Origin: SKLM01 sp964514285
Lineage (GTDB): Bacteria > Chloroflexota > Anaerolineae > B4-G1
Assembly (NCBI GenBank): GCA_964514285.1
Contig: CAZEQC010000016.1
Location: 1 to 57,730 of the forward strand
Direction of reading: 5' to 3'
Length of the DNA: 57,730 bases
In this document: positions 42,234 through 50,241 of the stretch, in pieces
How positions within the stretch are numbered: position 1 is the first letter of the stretch
Layout of the letters: every line of letters starts with the position of its first letter
The notes under the pieces: model-generated
Told to the model about the DNA's origin: nothing
The model's input: only the letters and a program-made list of their open reading frames with translations
Databases searched by the model: none
Program-made: the position numbers and the translations under genes

Positions 42234-43847
42234 CTAAACCGGCACGTTGACAATGACTTTGGTTCCTTCGCCCGGTTGTGAATCCACCACCAAGGAGCCA
42301 CCCAACAGACGAGCGCGCTCGTGCATACCGATGAGTCCTAACTTGCCCGCGGTCGTTGGATGGTCCGTCAATGTGGGTGGGTTGAATCCCTTGCCATTAT
42401 CCTCCACGGTCATCTTCACCGCACTGTCGGTGAGCTCCACCGTGGTGACGACGCGGGTGGCGTCCGCGTGCTTTCTAACGTTGTTCAGAGCCTCCTGTGC
42501 GATGCGGAACAGGGTCAGCTCCATCTCTGATGAGAGTCTTCTTTCCTCTCCTTTCACTCGGAACTCTGCTTGCAGGCTATCGTGACGATTCATCGTGGCG
42601 GTCAACTCGTCCAAGGTGGGCAAGAGTCCTAGGTCGTCCAAGATGGCCGGCCGCAGATCCTGGCTGAAGCGGCGGACGCGCTTGATGATATCGCCAGTGG
42701 CGGTCTGAAGCTGGCGGATGTTGGCAGCGCATTGTTCAGGCGAAAGATCCTCGGCCGTCGCCAGGGCCTCCAGGCGGCGAGAAAGGGCAACCAGGGACTG
42801 GATGGTGTCGTCGTGCAGCTCACGGGCGATGCGTCGGCGCTCGCTCTCCTGCGCCTGGGTGATCTGTCGGGCGTAGAAACGCATGTTCTCATACAGATAG
42901 GCGTTCTCAATGGCAATGCCGGCCTGACGCCCAACGGCGGTCAAGAGAGCTTTCTCTCTCTCTGAGAAGGCCTCCGCCTCATCGATGCTGAGGACGCTGA
43001 GGGCGCCAAAGGTCCTCTCGCCACTGACGATGGGCACCGTCAAGACGCTCTTAAGGCCGGCATCGACGAAGGCGGGAATGGCCTTGGGATAGGTCTGGTA
43101 GTTATCAATGACCACAGTCTCGCCGGTGACCATCACCTGACCAGAGAGGCCCTCGCCCTTGGAGACCGTCACGTCGGCGAGCTCCGGAGGGAGATGGTGG
43201 AGGTAGGGATAGCGAATGACGTTTCTCTCCTCATCCAACAGGGCGATGACCCCACCCTCGGATCTGGCAAGGTCGACGGCGATCTCCATGACCTTGGGAA
43301 GGACACGGTCGAGCTCCAGCTCGGAGGTCACCTCCTCGGTGACCTCGATGACGGCCCGCTCGATATGCAGCTGGCGCGTGCGCTCCTGATAGAGCCGCAC
43401 GTTCTCGGCGAAGACGCCCATGGTGTTGCAGATCGTGTTGAGCAGCTCCTCGTCCTGGCGAAGAATGGGACAAGAGCGACGGTCGCCCACGAAGAGCAAG
43501 CCGTTGATCTCTCCCTTGGCGCGCAACGGACCTGCCAGCTTGCATTGGAGGTCCTCATGGCGGGCGAGCATTCGAGAGGACTTGAGACCATCCGACTCAT
43601 CGAGGACCTCCGGTGGTAGGTTCCGCTGGGCGACCAGGCTGAGGCCTTGCCTCTCCTTCTCCAACAGGTAGATCGCGCCAGTCTGTACGCCGATGACGTC
43701 CAAGACTCTGTCCAAGATCTCGTCCAGCGTCTGTTCCAAATTGAAGGACTGGGTTAGAGCGGTCGTGACCTCGTTGAGTGTCTTGAGCCGGGCCACGGCA
43801 TCGCGCGTATGACTTGGTTCAGGTTTTTGGGTCGCTTTGTTTGTCAT
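42234..43847 (-). CDS. Soluble sensor histidine kinase with two GAF domains
   Basis: 537 residues from the ATG at 43847; a GTG four codons earlier is less likely. No membrane segment. GAF 1 covers about 30-155 and GAF 2 about 175-320 (ARSEGGVIALLDEE, GEGLSGQVMVTGETVVIDNY, RTFGALSVLS). The HisKA_3 motif RRRIARELHDDTIQ places the phosphorylated His at 345, and the ATPase has TVEDNGKGFNPP and GLIGMHERARLLGG. NarX/DegS-type kinases of this layout pair with NarL/LuxR regulators, two of which flank it. The ligand may be a cytoplasmic metabolite or redox state. It is cotranscribed with folD. Confidence 0.9.
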   Translation of the reverse strand: MTNKATQKPEPSHTRDAVARLKTLNEVTTALTQSFNLEQTLDEILDRVLDVIGVQTGAIYLLEKERQGLSLVAQRNLPPEVLDESDGLKSSRMLARHEDLQCKLAGPLRAKGEINGLLFVGDRRSCPILRQDEELLNTICNTMGVFAENVRLYQERTRQLHIERAVIEVTEEVTSELELDRVLPKVMEIAVDLARSEGGVIALLDEERNVIRYPYLHHLPPELADVTVSKGEGLSGQVMVTGETVVIDNYQTYPKAIPAFVDAGLKSVLTVPIVSGERTFGALSVLSIDEAEAFSEREKALLTAVGRQAGIAIENAYLYENMRFYARQITQAQESERRRIARELHDDTIQSLVALSRRLEALATAEDLSPEQCAANIRQLQTATGDIIKRVRRFSQDLRPAILDDLGLLPTLDELTATMNRHDSLQAEFRVKGEERRLSSEMELTLFRIAQEALNNVRKHADATRVVTTVELTDSAVKMTVEDNGKGFNPPTLTDHPTTAGKLGLIGMHERARLLGGSLVVDSQPGEGTKVIVNVPV

Positions 43848-43919
43848 ACCTAGGTGCACTCCTTAAGATGGGCCCGCACCGGTCTTCGGTGACGGGGTGA
43901 AGCGCCCCCGGGATGGGGC

Positions 43920-44023
43920 TACGAGCTGAGAAGAACAGGACTACGAGCAAAGCAATCATGCCCTCCGCGCGTCTGAGACGGGGTACGAGCTGATCAAGAA
44001 CGAAGTTGCGAGTAAGACGACCA
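43920..44023. repeat. Imperfect direct repeat in the gap between RR2 and the kinase gene
   Basis: TACGAGCTGAGAAGAAC-like sequence at 43920 and TACGAGCTGATCAAGAAC at 43984, 64 bp apart, with related flanks (ACGAGCAAAG/GCGAGTAAGA). The rest of the 267-bp gap shows nothing else I can support. Confidence 0.4.
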
Positions 44024-44114
44024 TTCGACTTCTGCTAACCAGACCAAGTGCCTTTGGCTGGGACTGCGCATTGAGTAAGACAGGTGGTGAACGGCTGCCC
44101 CTCTTGTCGGAGAG

Positions 44115-44789
44115 CTAGAGCGTGTCCTCCAGGGTGATCCAGTTCTTGCGAAGCGCGTGCACCACCGCCTCTGTACGAGAGCCAACGCCCATCTTGTTGA
44201 AGATGTTGGTCAGATGGGTCTGGACCGTGCGAACGCTGATGGTGAGCTGCTGGGCGATTTCGCGATTCGACATCCCCTTGGCCGCCATCTTCAGGACCTC
44301 CAACTCTCGCTCGGTGAGCTGGTCGAGGGGGGCTGGAGAGATACCGGTCTCCCTCTCAGGCTGAGCGAAGCGGTTGATCACCTTACGGGCAATGGCGGGG
44401 TGGAGCATAGACTCCCCCGCGTGCACGGCTTTGATGGCCTCGACCAACTCGTCAACCTGAACATCCTTGAGCAGGTACCCGGCGGCGCCAGCCTCCAGGA
44501 AGGCGAAGATGTATTGGTTGCTATCGTAGGCGGTCAAGACTAGGATAGCAATACCGGGAGCGACGGCCTTGATCTGCCGGGTGGCCTCGATACCATTGAG
44601 CTCCGGCATCGCGAAGTCCATCACCACGACATCGGGGCGCTCTTTGATGGTCTTCTGGACGGCTTCCTTACCGTCGCTGGCCTCAGCGACGACGTCGATG
44701 TCCTCCTCTCGGTCTAGCAACTCCCGGGTTCCTTGACGAACGACTGCGTGATCATCAGCTAAGAGGACTCTAATGTTCTCTGCACCCAT
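44115..44789 (-). CDS. NarL/LuxR-family response regulator (RR2)
   Basis: 224 residues. Receiver with D12/D13 (LLADDHAVVRQG), phosphoacceptor D58 in VVVMDFAMPELNG and the conserved Lys in GYLLKDVQ. LuxR-type DNA-binding domain: LTERELEVLKMAAKGMSNREIAQQLTISVRTVQTHLTNIFNKM. It heads the minus-strand run and is divergent from the third folD gene, with which it shares a 359-bp regulatory region. Together with the kinase downstream it forms a standard two-component pair. Confidence 0.93.
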   Translation of the reverse strand: MGAENIRVLLADDHAVVRQGTRELLDREEDIDVVAEASDGKEAVQKTIKERPDVVVMDFAMPELNGIEATRQIKAVAPGIAILVLTAYDSNQYIFAFLEAGAAGYLLKDVQVDELVEAIKAVHAGESMLHPAIARKVINRFAQPERETGISPAPLDQLTERELEVLKMAAKGMSNREIAQQLTISVRTVQTHLTNIFNKMGVGSRTEAVVHALRKNWITLEDTL

Positions 44790-45148
44790 TCTATGTTGCC
44801 TCCATTGTCCAGGGGATTATATCATCCTACGTTTTTGTGCGCAAACAGCATGGCCTATGCATCACGCTACGTATTAAGCGACTTCTCGTAATTTGAGCAT
44901 ACGCAATCTTGCCTAGTCTCGCATCGGCGGAATGCCCTACCTTGCATAGTTGGATTCGCCACGTCGCGCCGGTGGCGGCTTCGTGTTTCTCGCAGGAGTA
45001 AGTCACAAGGAAAAGATGGATACTTTAACCGATGACAAGATCCAGCTGGCATGATAGGATATACCTGACGTTAGGGAAAGAGGCATTAAAGGAACATTGG
45101 ATATAGCTTGGGCATAGCGATAGCAATTAGACCATCAGGGAGGAAGAA
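44790..45148. other. 359-bp divergent intergenic region between RR2 and folD3
   Basis: It carries a candidate plus-strand promoter (45032-45060) and no convincing frame. A dyad CGCGCCGG-TGGCGGC-like segment lies near 44965-44985. I see no RNA gene. Confidence 0.5.
45032..45060 (+). promoter_or_regulatory. Extended -10 promoter candidate for folD3
   Basis: ATGACA (45032-45037), 17-bp spacer ending in TGA, TAGGAT (45055-45060). The TG just before the -10 gives an extended -10 element. The leader to the ATG at 45149 would be about 80 nt. Confidence 0.4.
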
Positions 45149-46126
45149 ATGAGCGCCACAGTTTTGAACGGTAGGAAAGTATCGAAGGAGATCCTGAACG
45201 AGGTCAAGCAGGAAGTCCAGTCATACGCAGCCGAATACGACACCAAGCCGACGCTGGCGTTGGTTCGTGCGGGAGGCGACCCCGCTTCTGTGAGCTACGC
45301 GGGGATGATCGAGCGCACCTGCAACAAGGTCGACATCAACTACGTGGAACACACCCGCCCAGCGGATACGACGGAAGATGAGATGGTGCGGCTGATCCGC
45401 AAGCTAAACGACGATGAGACCGTCAACGGCGTCATCATCCAGCAGCCGATGCCCGAGGGCATTCGGCCGCAGGTTGTGATCGAGGCCCTGGATCCGGGCA
45501 AGGACATCGACGGGGCGCATCCGCTGAACGCCGGCCGGCTGGCTCGCGCGGCCTTCGTCGACCGACCTCAGAACGTGGGCCCCTACTTCGTACCGGCGAC
45601 GCCCCTGGGCGGCCTAGAGCTGTTGAAGCGATATGACGTCAACATCGATGGGGAGCGAGCCGTGATCGTAGGAGCGAGCAACCTGATCGGCAAACCGCTT
45701 TCGCTTCTCCTGACGCGGCATTGGGCCACGGTGACGGTCTGCGATCTGCATACCAAGCCCCTGTCTGCAATGACCAAGGAGGCGGACATCCTGGCCAGCG
45801 TTACCGGCGTCGCGCACCTGATCAGGGAGGATATGGTGAAGGAAGGCGCCACGGTCCTCGACTTCGGCTTCACGAAGATGGACGGTGAATGGGTCGGCGA
45901 CGTGGACTACGAGAACGTGAAAGAGATCGCTGACGCCATCAGCCCGGTGCCCGGCGGCACCGGCCCGATGACGAACGCGATGCTGATGCGCAACACGCTG
46001 ACGGCGGCACAGCGTCAGGCCCGCTTGGGCGTCCGCTCGGCCAGCCGCGTCTCCGCGGTCGCCGTAAGCCCGACCCCATTAGGTGAAGAAGCGACACAGG
46101 TTGGGAGCGAGACCTCGACCTCGTAA
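45149..46126 (+). CDS. FolD-type methylene-THF dehydrogenase lacking the catalytic lysine
   Basis: 325 residues: a FolD domain plus a 35-residue Ser/Thr-rich tail. The motif reads Y50-A-G-M-I54; Ile replaces the lysine at the position essential for cyclohydrolase activity, and no lysine is near. QQPMPEGI, KDIDGAHPLNAGRL and PVPGGTGPMTNAMLMRNTL are kept, so the folate and nucleotide sites look intact. It should be a monofunctional dehydrogenase like yeast Mtd1, whose motif also lacks this lysine (inference). It resembles the FolD at 41059-42216 more than the canonical one. GGGAGGAAG precedes the ATG, and a strong hairpin follows the stop. Confidence 0.88.
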   Translation: MSATVLNGRKVSKEILNEVKQEVQSYAAEYDTKPTLALVRAGGDPASVSYAGMIERTCNKVDINYVEHTRPADTTEDEMVRLIRKLNDDETVNGVIIQQPMPEGIRPQVVIEALDPGKDIDGAHPLNAGRLARAAFVDRPQNVGPYFVPATPLGGLELLKRYDVNIDGERAVIVGASNLIGKPLSLLLTRHWATVTVCDLHTKPLSAMTKEADILASVTGVAHLIREDMVKEGATVLDFGFTKMDGEWVGDVDYENVKEIADAISPVPGGTGPMTNAMLMRNTLTAAQRQARLGVRSASRVSAVAVSPTPLGEEATQVGSETSTS

Positions 46127-46164
46127 CAGAACTGAGCTGGAACCCGCTGCGGCGGATTATTCTA

Positions 46165-46206
46165 GAAGAGGCGGCCCGTCCTCATTAAGGGACGGGCCGC
46201 CTCTTC
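46165..46206 (+). terminator. 17-bp GC-rich terminator hairpin after folD3
   Basis: Perfect arms GAAGAGGCGGCCCGTCC (46165-46181) and its complement (46190-46206) with an eight-base loop, 39 bp after the folD stop. The following sequence is only weakly T-rich. Confidence 0.7.
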
Positions 46207-46489
46207 GACGTTATTGCTCCGGCGGGCGCTGGGCCGGAAGGCTCACCCCAGCGCCATCTCCCTCTGAATGCAGCATTGCCTCATTGGTGGCCCCTCGGCG
46301 GCGGGGCGCCCCGCCTGACATCCCCACGGCGCAAACAGCCGCTGATGCGTCAACTTGCTAGCCACCCACCCTGTGTTATAGTTGTGACAGATTTGCCGAT
46401 TACGGATCGATCATACGGACCTGCCACCAGCGCCTGAGCCCTCATTGAGACCCGACGGTTGTGGAGACGCGCGAACCAGGAGGAAGACA
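46207..46489. other. Intergenic DNA between folD3 terminator and cvpA
   Basis: Contains a GCGCTGG/CCAGCGC hairpin near 46228-46256, a 14-bp GC palindrome near 46304-46317 and a promoter candidate at 46355-46382. No gene is seen. Confidence 0.5.
46355..46382 (+). promoter_or_regulatory. Sigma-70-like promoter for cvpA-mutS2
   Basis: TTGCTA (46355-46360), 16-bp spacer, TATAGT (46377-46382). The leader to the ATG at 46490 would be about 100 nt. Confidence 0.45.
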
Positions 46490-47152
46490 ATGACACTATT
46501 GGAGAAGGCAGAGAGGAAGCCGGCAAGGAGTAAGGGGATCATAGCCCTGATCTTCGCGACGTTGAGCACGATAGGGATCGTGGCCTACGTCTTCTACGGC
46601 CCTCGCAATCTGCGAGTCATAGATGTGGCCATGCTGTTCATCATCGTCGCTGTGGGTGCCTATGGAACCATGCAGACCATCATCCGTGGCCTCCTGACGG
46701 CCCTGTCGATCTATCTGGCGACAGCAGTAGCCGGTATGTTCTACTACGTGTTGACCCCCTATTCACGGAGCTTCCTCAACATTCTGGGCGGACGTCCTCC
46801 GGGACAGGTCGACACCTCGGCTCTGGCGCTATCCTTCTTCTTCGTCGCGGCGCTCCTGTGGCTGGTCCTGGAGCTGCTCTTCCGCGCTGCTCTGCCGGAG
46901 ACCCACGTCACCTTCCTGGGCCCGGTGGATCGCGTGGGGGGCACCTTGGTCTATCTGGTGATCGGGATTGTGGTTGCTTCGCTTTCGTTCAACGTTATTG
47001 GTTACGGGGCAGCAGGACGAGCTGCCCACAATCGGGCCTCGCTCCGTCCAGTCTTCAACCGCGTGATCAAGTTGACTTACCAGACGCAGTCGTTTTGGTA
47101 CCCTGGACGCCCTCCAGCAATTTACACCTACGATCAGAATCTACGTGAATAA
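46490..47152 (+). CDS. CvpA-like integral membrane protein
   Basis: 220 residues from the ATG at 46490 (AGGAGGA upstream). Four hydrophobic segments: about 16-38 (IIALIFATLSTIGIVAYVFYG), 43-85, 105-125 and 150-172. The order and the short arginine-rich C-terminus fit the CvpA/colicin V production family. Such genes often precede mutS2. It overlaps mutS2 by 8 bp. Function in this organism is unknown. Confidence 0.65.
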   Translation: MTLLEKAERKPARSKGIIALIFATLSTIGIVAYVFYGPRNLRVIDVAMLFIIVAVGAYGTMQTIIRGLLTALSIYLATAVAGMFYYVLTPYSRSFLNILGGRPPGQVDTSALALSFFFVAALLWLVLELLFRAALPETHVTFLGPVDRVGGTLVYLVIGIVVASLSFNVIGYGAAGRAAHNRASLRPVFNRVIKLTYQTQSFWYPGRPPAIYTYDQNLRE

Positions 47153-49538
47153 GAGACACTTATCGACCCTGGAATACCCGAAGATCCTGCACCAACTCGC
47201 GACGCATACGAGCTTCTCGGCGGGCCGAGAGAAAGCCCTGGCTCTGGAACCGACAGAGGTGCCAGCAGAGATCGAACGTCGACTAGAGACAACAAGCGAG
47301 GCCCGGACTCTCTTGGAGGAGGAGGCTAGCACCTCGGTAGGCGGGGCCCATGACGTACGTCCCCTTCTGGCTGAGGCCGAGCGAGGGCAGGTGGTAGCGC
47401 CCAACGACCTGCTGAACGTGCGCGACACCCTGGCCTCCGGGCGGAGGCTGCAGCGCACATTGAGCCGATTGGAGAGCCTGTACCCCAACTTGGCGCAGGT
47501 AGCGAACCGGATTCGACCGTGCAAGAGAGTGATCGACGAGGTTAGCCGCTGCATCGGCGAGCGAGGAGGGATTCGGGATGAGGCGTCCCCAGAGCTGGCC
47601 CGGATTCGCCGGGAGGTGGAGATCGCCCACGCTCGAATCCAGGAGAAGCTCAACAACATCGTCAGCGCATCGCGCAACGCCTCTTACTTGCAGGAGACCA
47701 TCATCACGCGGCGAGAGGGTCGTTACGTGATCCCCCTCAAGGCGCAGTATAGAGAAAAGGTCCCTGGCGTTGTCCACGACCGCTCGGCCTCGGGGGTGAC
47801 CCTTTTCATCGAGCCTCTATCGGTGGTGGATCTGAACAACACGTGGCGTGAGCTGCAGCTGGAGGAGGAAGAGGAGATGCGGCGTATCCTTGCGGAGCTC
47901 ACGCTCTTAGTCAGCGAGCACGCCAACGGGATCGCCGAGACGGTGGAGGCGCTGGCGGCGCTGGATCTGGCTTTCGCCAAGGCGAGATACGCAGAGGCAA
48001 TTGATGGATCAAAACCGGAGATCGAGGATTTCGTCGATCGGAGTGACGGGCACCCGGGCTCGACGGTTTGGCTTCTGGGCGCGCGACATCCCTTGCTGGA
48101 CTCGGAGCAAGTGGTCCCCATCGACGTCGATCTGGACGACGAGACCCACGTGCTGGTGATCACCGGGCCGAACACGGGCGGTAAGACAGTCAGTCTGAAG
48201 ACCGTCGGGTTGTTGACGCTTATGGCACAGGCAGGGCTCCATATCCCGGCCGAGAATGGTTCAGCCCTGTCGCCCTTCGAGGGCGTTTACGCAGACATCG
48301 GGGACGAGCAGTCGATCGAGCAGAGCCTCTCTACCTTCTCGTCTCATATGACGAACATCATCTCATTTCTCGACGAGGCAAGCCCGCGGAGCCTGGTGCT
48401 GCTGGACGAGCTGGGGGCGGGCACCGACCCAGCGGAGGGAGCAGCGCTGGCCAGGGCTCTGCTGGAGCACTTCCGCCAGCGGGGATCGACGACGTTCGTG
48501 GCGACGCACTATCCGGAACTGAAGAGCTACGCCCAGCTGACGCCGGGCGTGCGGAATGCGGCCGTCGAGTTCGACACAGAGACGCTCAGCCCGACCTACA
48601 AACTGAGCATCGGGCTGCCGGGACGATCCAACGCGCTTACGATCGCCCGACGGCTGAAGCTCCCGGAGAAGATCGTGGAAGAGGCGCGACAGATGGTCTC
48701 CGCAGAGGATCTGAGGACCCAGGACATGCTGGACGACATTCATCGGTTGCGGGTGGAGATGGCCCAGGAACGGGAGGAAGCCCACAGCACCCGGACGGAG
48801 GCCCAGAAGGCGGCGCGAGAGCTGCGCGAGCGTCTGTCGTCGATCGAGGAAGAGCGGGAGGAGATCCTGCAGGAGGCCCGGCAGGAGGCGAAGGAGACGC
48901 TGGAGACGGTCGAGTCCGAGGTGCGGCAGCTGCGAAGCCGTCTAAGAGCCGCGGCCGCGCCGGTGGAGATGGTCAACGCCGTCGAGGAGAGGCTTGAGGC
49001 GCTGGCGTCGGGGTTACCCGAGGCGAAGCCTCAGGAGATGGAGGCTACCCGGCGAGCTTACGAGAGCCTGGACGAGAGAGGCGAGCCGGACATCGAGGTC
49101 GGCGACACGGTCTGGGTGCGGCCTTTGAAGGCCAAGGGGGATGTTCTGGCCATCCGTGATGGCGAGGCTGAGGTGCAGGTGGGGAGAATGCGGACGCAGG
49201 TGGACCTCTCTGCACTGGAGCGGCGTAAAGGAGAGGAGCCAGAGCCAGCTCCCGTGGGTGGCCAGACCACGACGGCCCCGGTCTCGTCGCCGGGCAGCAG
49301 TATCGACCTGCGCGGTTGCACCGTGGACGAGACCCTGAAGCGTCTGGATCAGTATCTGGATCAAGCGATGCGCGCCGGCGTATCGAACGCAAGGATCATC
49401 CACGGTAAGGGTACAGGGGCCCTGCGTCGTGCGGTGCGGGAGTTCCTATCGACCCACCCTCTGGTCAATGACTACGAGGAAGCCGACTATCGAGAGGGTG
49501 GTGATGGTGTGACGGTGGCCGACATCGCGAAGCGTTAG
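47145..49538 (+). CDS. mutS2: MutS2, endonuclease/ribosome-rescue ATPase
   Basis: 797 residues, normal length. MutS-type ATPase core with Walker A GPNTGGKTVSLK at about 341-352 and Walker B LVLLDELGAGTDPAEGAAL. A long coiled coil follows (about 510-600), then a KOW-like region and the C-terminal Smr nuclease domain from about residue 719 (IDLRGCTVDETL, IIHGKGTGALR). MutS2 suppresses recombination and, in Bacillus, acts on collided ribosomes. Its GTG start overlaps the end of cvpA, implying coupled translation. Confidence 0.96.
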   Translation: MNKRHLSTLEYPKILHQLATHTSFSAGREKALALEPTEVPAEIERRLETTSEARTLLEEEASTSVGGAHDVRPLLAEAERGQVVAPNDLLNVRDTLASGRRLQRTLSRLESLYPNLAQVANRIRPCKRVIDEVSRCIGERGGIRDEASPELARIRREVEIAHARIQEKLNNIVSASRNASYLQETIITRREGRYVIPLKAQYREKVPGVVHDRSASGVTLFIEPLSVVDLNNTWRELQLEEEEEMRRILAELTLLVSEHANGIAETVEALAALDLAFAKARYAEAIDGSKPEIEDFVDRSDGHPGSTVWLLGARHPLLDSEQVVPIDVDLDDETHVLVITGPNTGGKTVSLKTVGLLTLMAQAGLHIPAENGSALSPFEGVYADIGDEQSIEQSLSTFSSHMTNIISFLDEASPRSLVLLDELGAGTDPAEGAALARALLEHFRQRGSTTFVATHYPELKSYAQLTPGVRNAAVEFDTETLSPTYKLSIGLPGRSNALTIARRLKLPEKIVEEARQMVSAEDLRTQDMLDDIHRLRVEMAQEREEAHSTRTEAQKAARELRERLSSIEEEREEILQEARQEAKETLETVESEVRQLRSRLRAAAAPVEMVNAVEERLEALASGLPEAKPQEMEATRRAYESLDERGEPDIEVGDTVWVRPLKAKGDVLAIRDGEAEVQVGRMRTQVDLSALERRKGEEPEPAPVGGQTTTAPVSSPGSSIDLRGCTVDETLKRLDQYLDQAMRAGVSNARIIHGKGTGALRRAVREFLSTHPLVNDYEEADYREGGDGVTVADIAKR

Positions 49539-49566
49539 AGGGACAGGGTTAAGCGAGGAGGGGGGC

Positions 49567-49989
49567 TTGAGCGAGGGAATGACGATAGAAGTCTGGCTGT
49601 ATGGACCGATCCGCCGGTATGCAAACGAGGTTAGTGAGGCCCTGATCGTGGATCGGACGATGGGACGAGCGTATGCAGAGCTCCATGTCAAGCTGCCGGA
49701 GGGAAGCAGTGTCCAGGATCTGCTCGACCATCTGAACCTGCCCGACGAGGAGAAGGGGATCACGTTCATTAACGGGAATCTGGCCGCGATGCCGGGGGTT
49801 GACGCGGATCGGGGCGTGGAGCTGCACGACGGCGACCGGGTGGGGGTATCGCATCGGCGCAGCATGTGGCCTTTCCAGTACCGCTTCGGGGCCAGCATGG
49901 AGGACGAGCTTCAAGAGACGTTCCGCCAGAGGAGAGATCGAGGCATCCACCACGCGTACACCGATCCTGAGGAAGCGCTTGACACCTAG
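49567..49989 (+). CDS. MoaD/ThiS-like ubiquitin-fold protein with C-terminal extension
   Basis: 140 residues. Residues 5-95 fit the MoaD/ThiS beta-grasp fold (IEVWLYGPIRRYAN, VKLPEGSSVQDLLDHLNLP, GITFINGNLAA, LHDGDRVGVSH). The C-terminal Gly-Gly used for sulfur transfer is absent; instead a 45-residue tail ends in EEALDT, so it is probably not a sulfur carrier. A TTG at 49567 is the likely start, with GAGGAGG before it; the ATG at 49579 has its purine run too close. It stands 28 bp after mutS2 and upstream of the aldehyde ferredoxin oxidoreductase, whose cofactor chemistry it might assist. Confidence 0.65.
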   Translation: MSEGMTIEVWLYGPIRRYANEVSEALIVDRTMGRAYAELHVKLPEGSSVQDLLDHLNLPDEEKGITFINGNLAAMPGVDADRGVELHDGDRVGVSHRRSMWPFQYRFGASMEDELQETFRQRRDRGIHHAYTDPEEALDT

Positions 49990-50128
49990 AAGGATCCGGG
50001 GTATAACGAGGGTGAACCAGGAGAGGCAAGTTCGGTAACAAAGGAATAGTCTTCCGACTCATCTGCTCCTAGTCAAGGTGGATGAGCGATAAGGTGTGGG
50101 GAGGGATCTCCACGCCCGCCGTGTTTGC

Positions 50129-50183
50129 AAAGGAGGCCCATCTGCACTCGCCGTGAGGCGGCGTGCAGGCAGCCTCCTTTTTT
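50129..50183 (+). terminator. Long hairpin with T-tract in the leader of the AOR gene
   Basis: Stem AAAGGAGGC (50129-50137) with GCCTCCTTT (50172-50180), an inner CTGCAC/GTGCAG helix and a CGCC-GTGA-GGCG tip, followed by six T. It is a textbook intrinsic terminator sitting 59 bp before the AOR start. A second hairpin (GTGG...CCAC, about 50096-50113) lies upstream. It either ends the mutS2-MoaD transcript or is the terminator of an attenuator or riboswitch that controls AOR. Confidence 0.75.
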
Positions 50184-50241
50184 GTATTCGGTCTACGTTC
50201 TATCGCAACATGCCCCATCTCAAAAGGGAGGTACCAGAAGC

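Noticed and set aside
45149..46126. FolD3 as a pseudogene because of its missing active-site lysine
   Set aside because: The frame is complete, other folate-site motifs are intact, it has a good ribosome-binding site and terminator, and a second paralogue has the same change.
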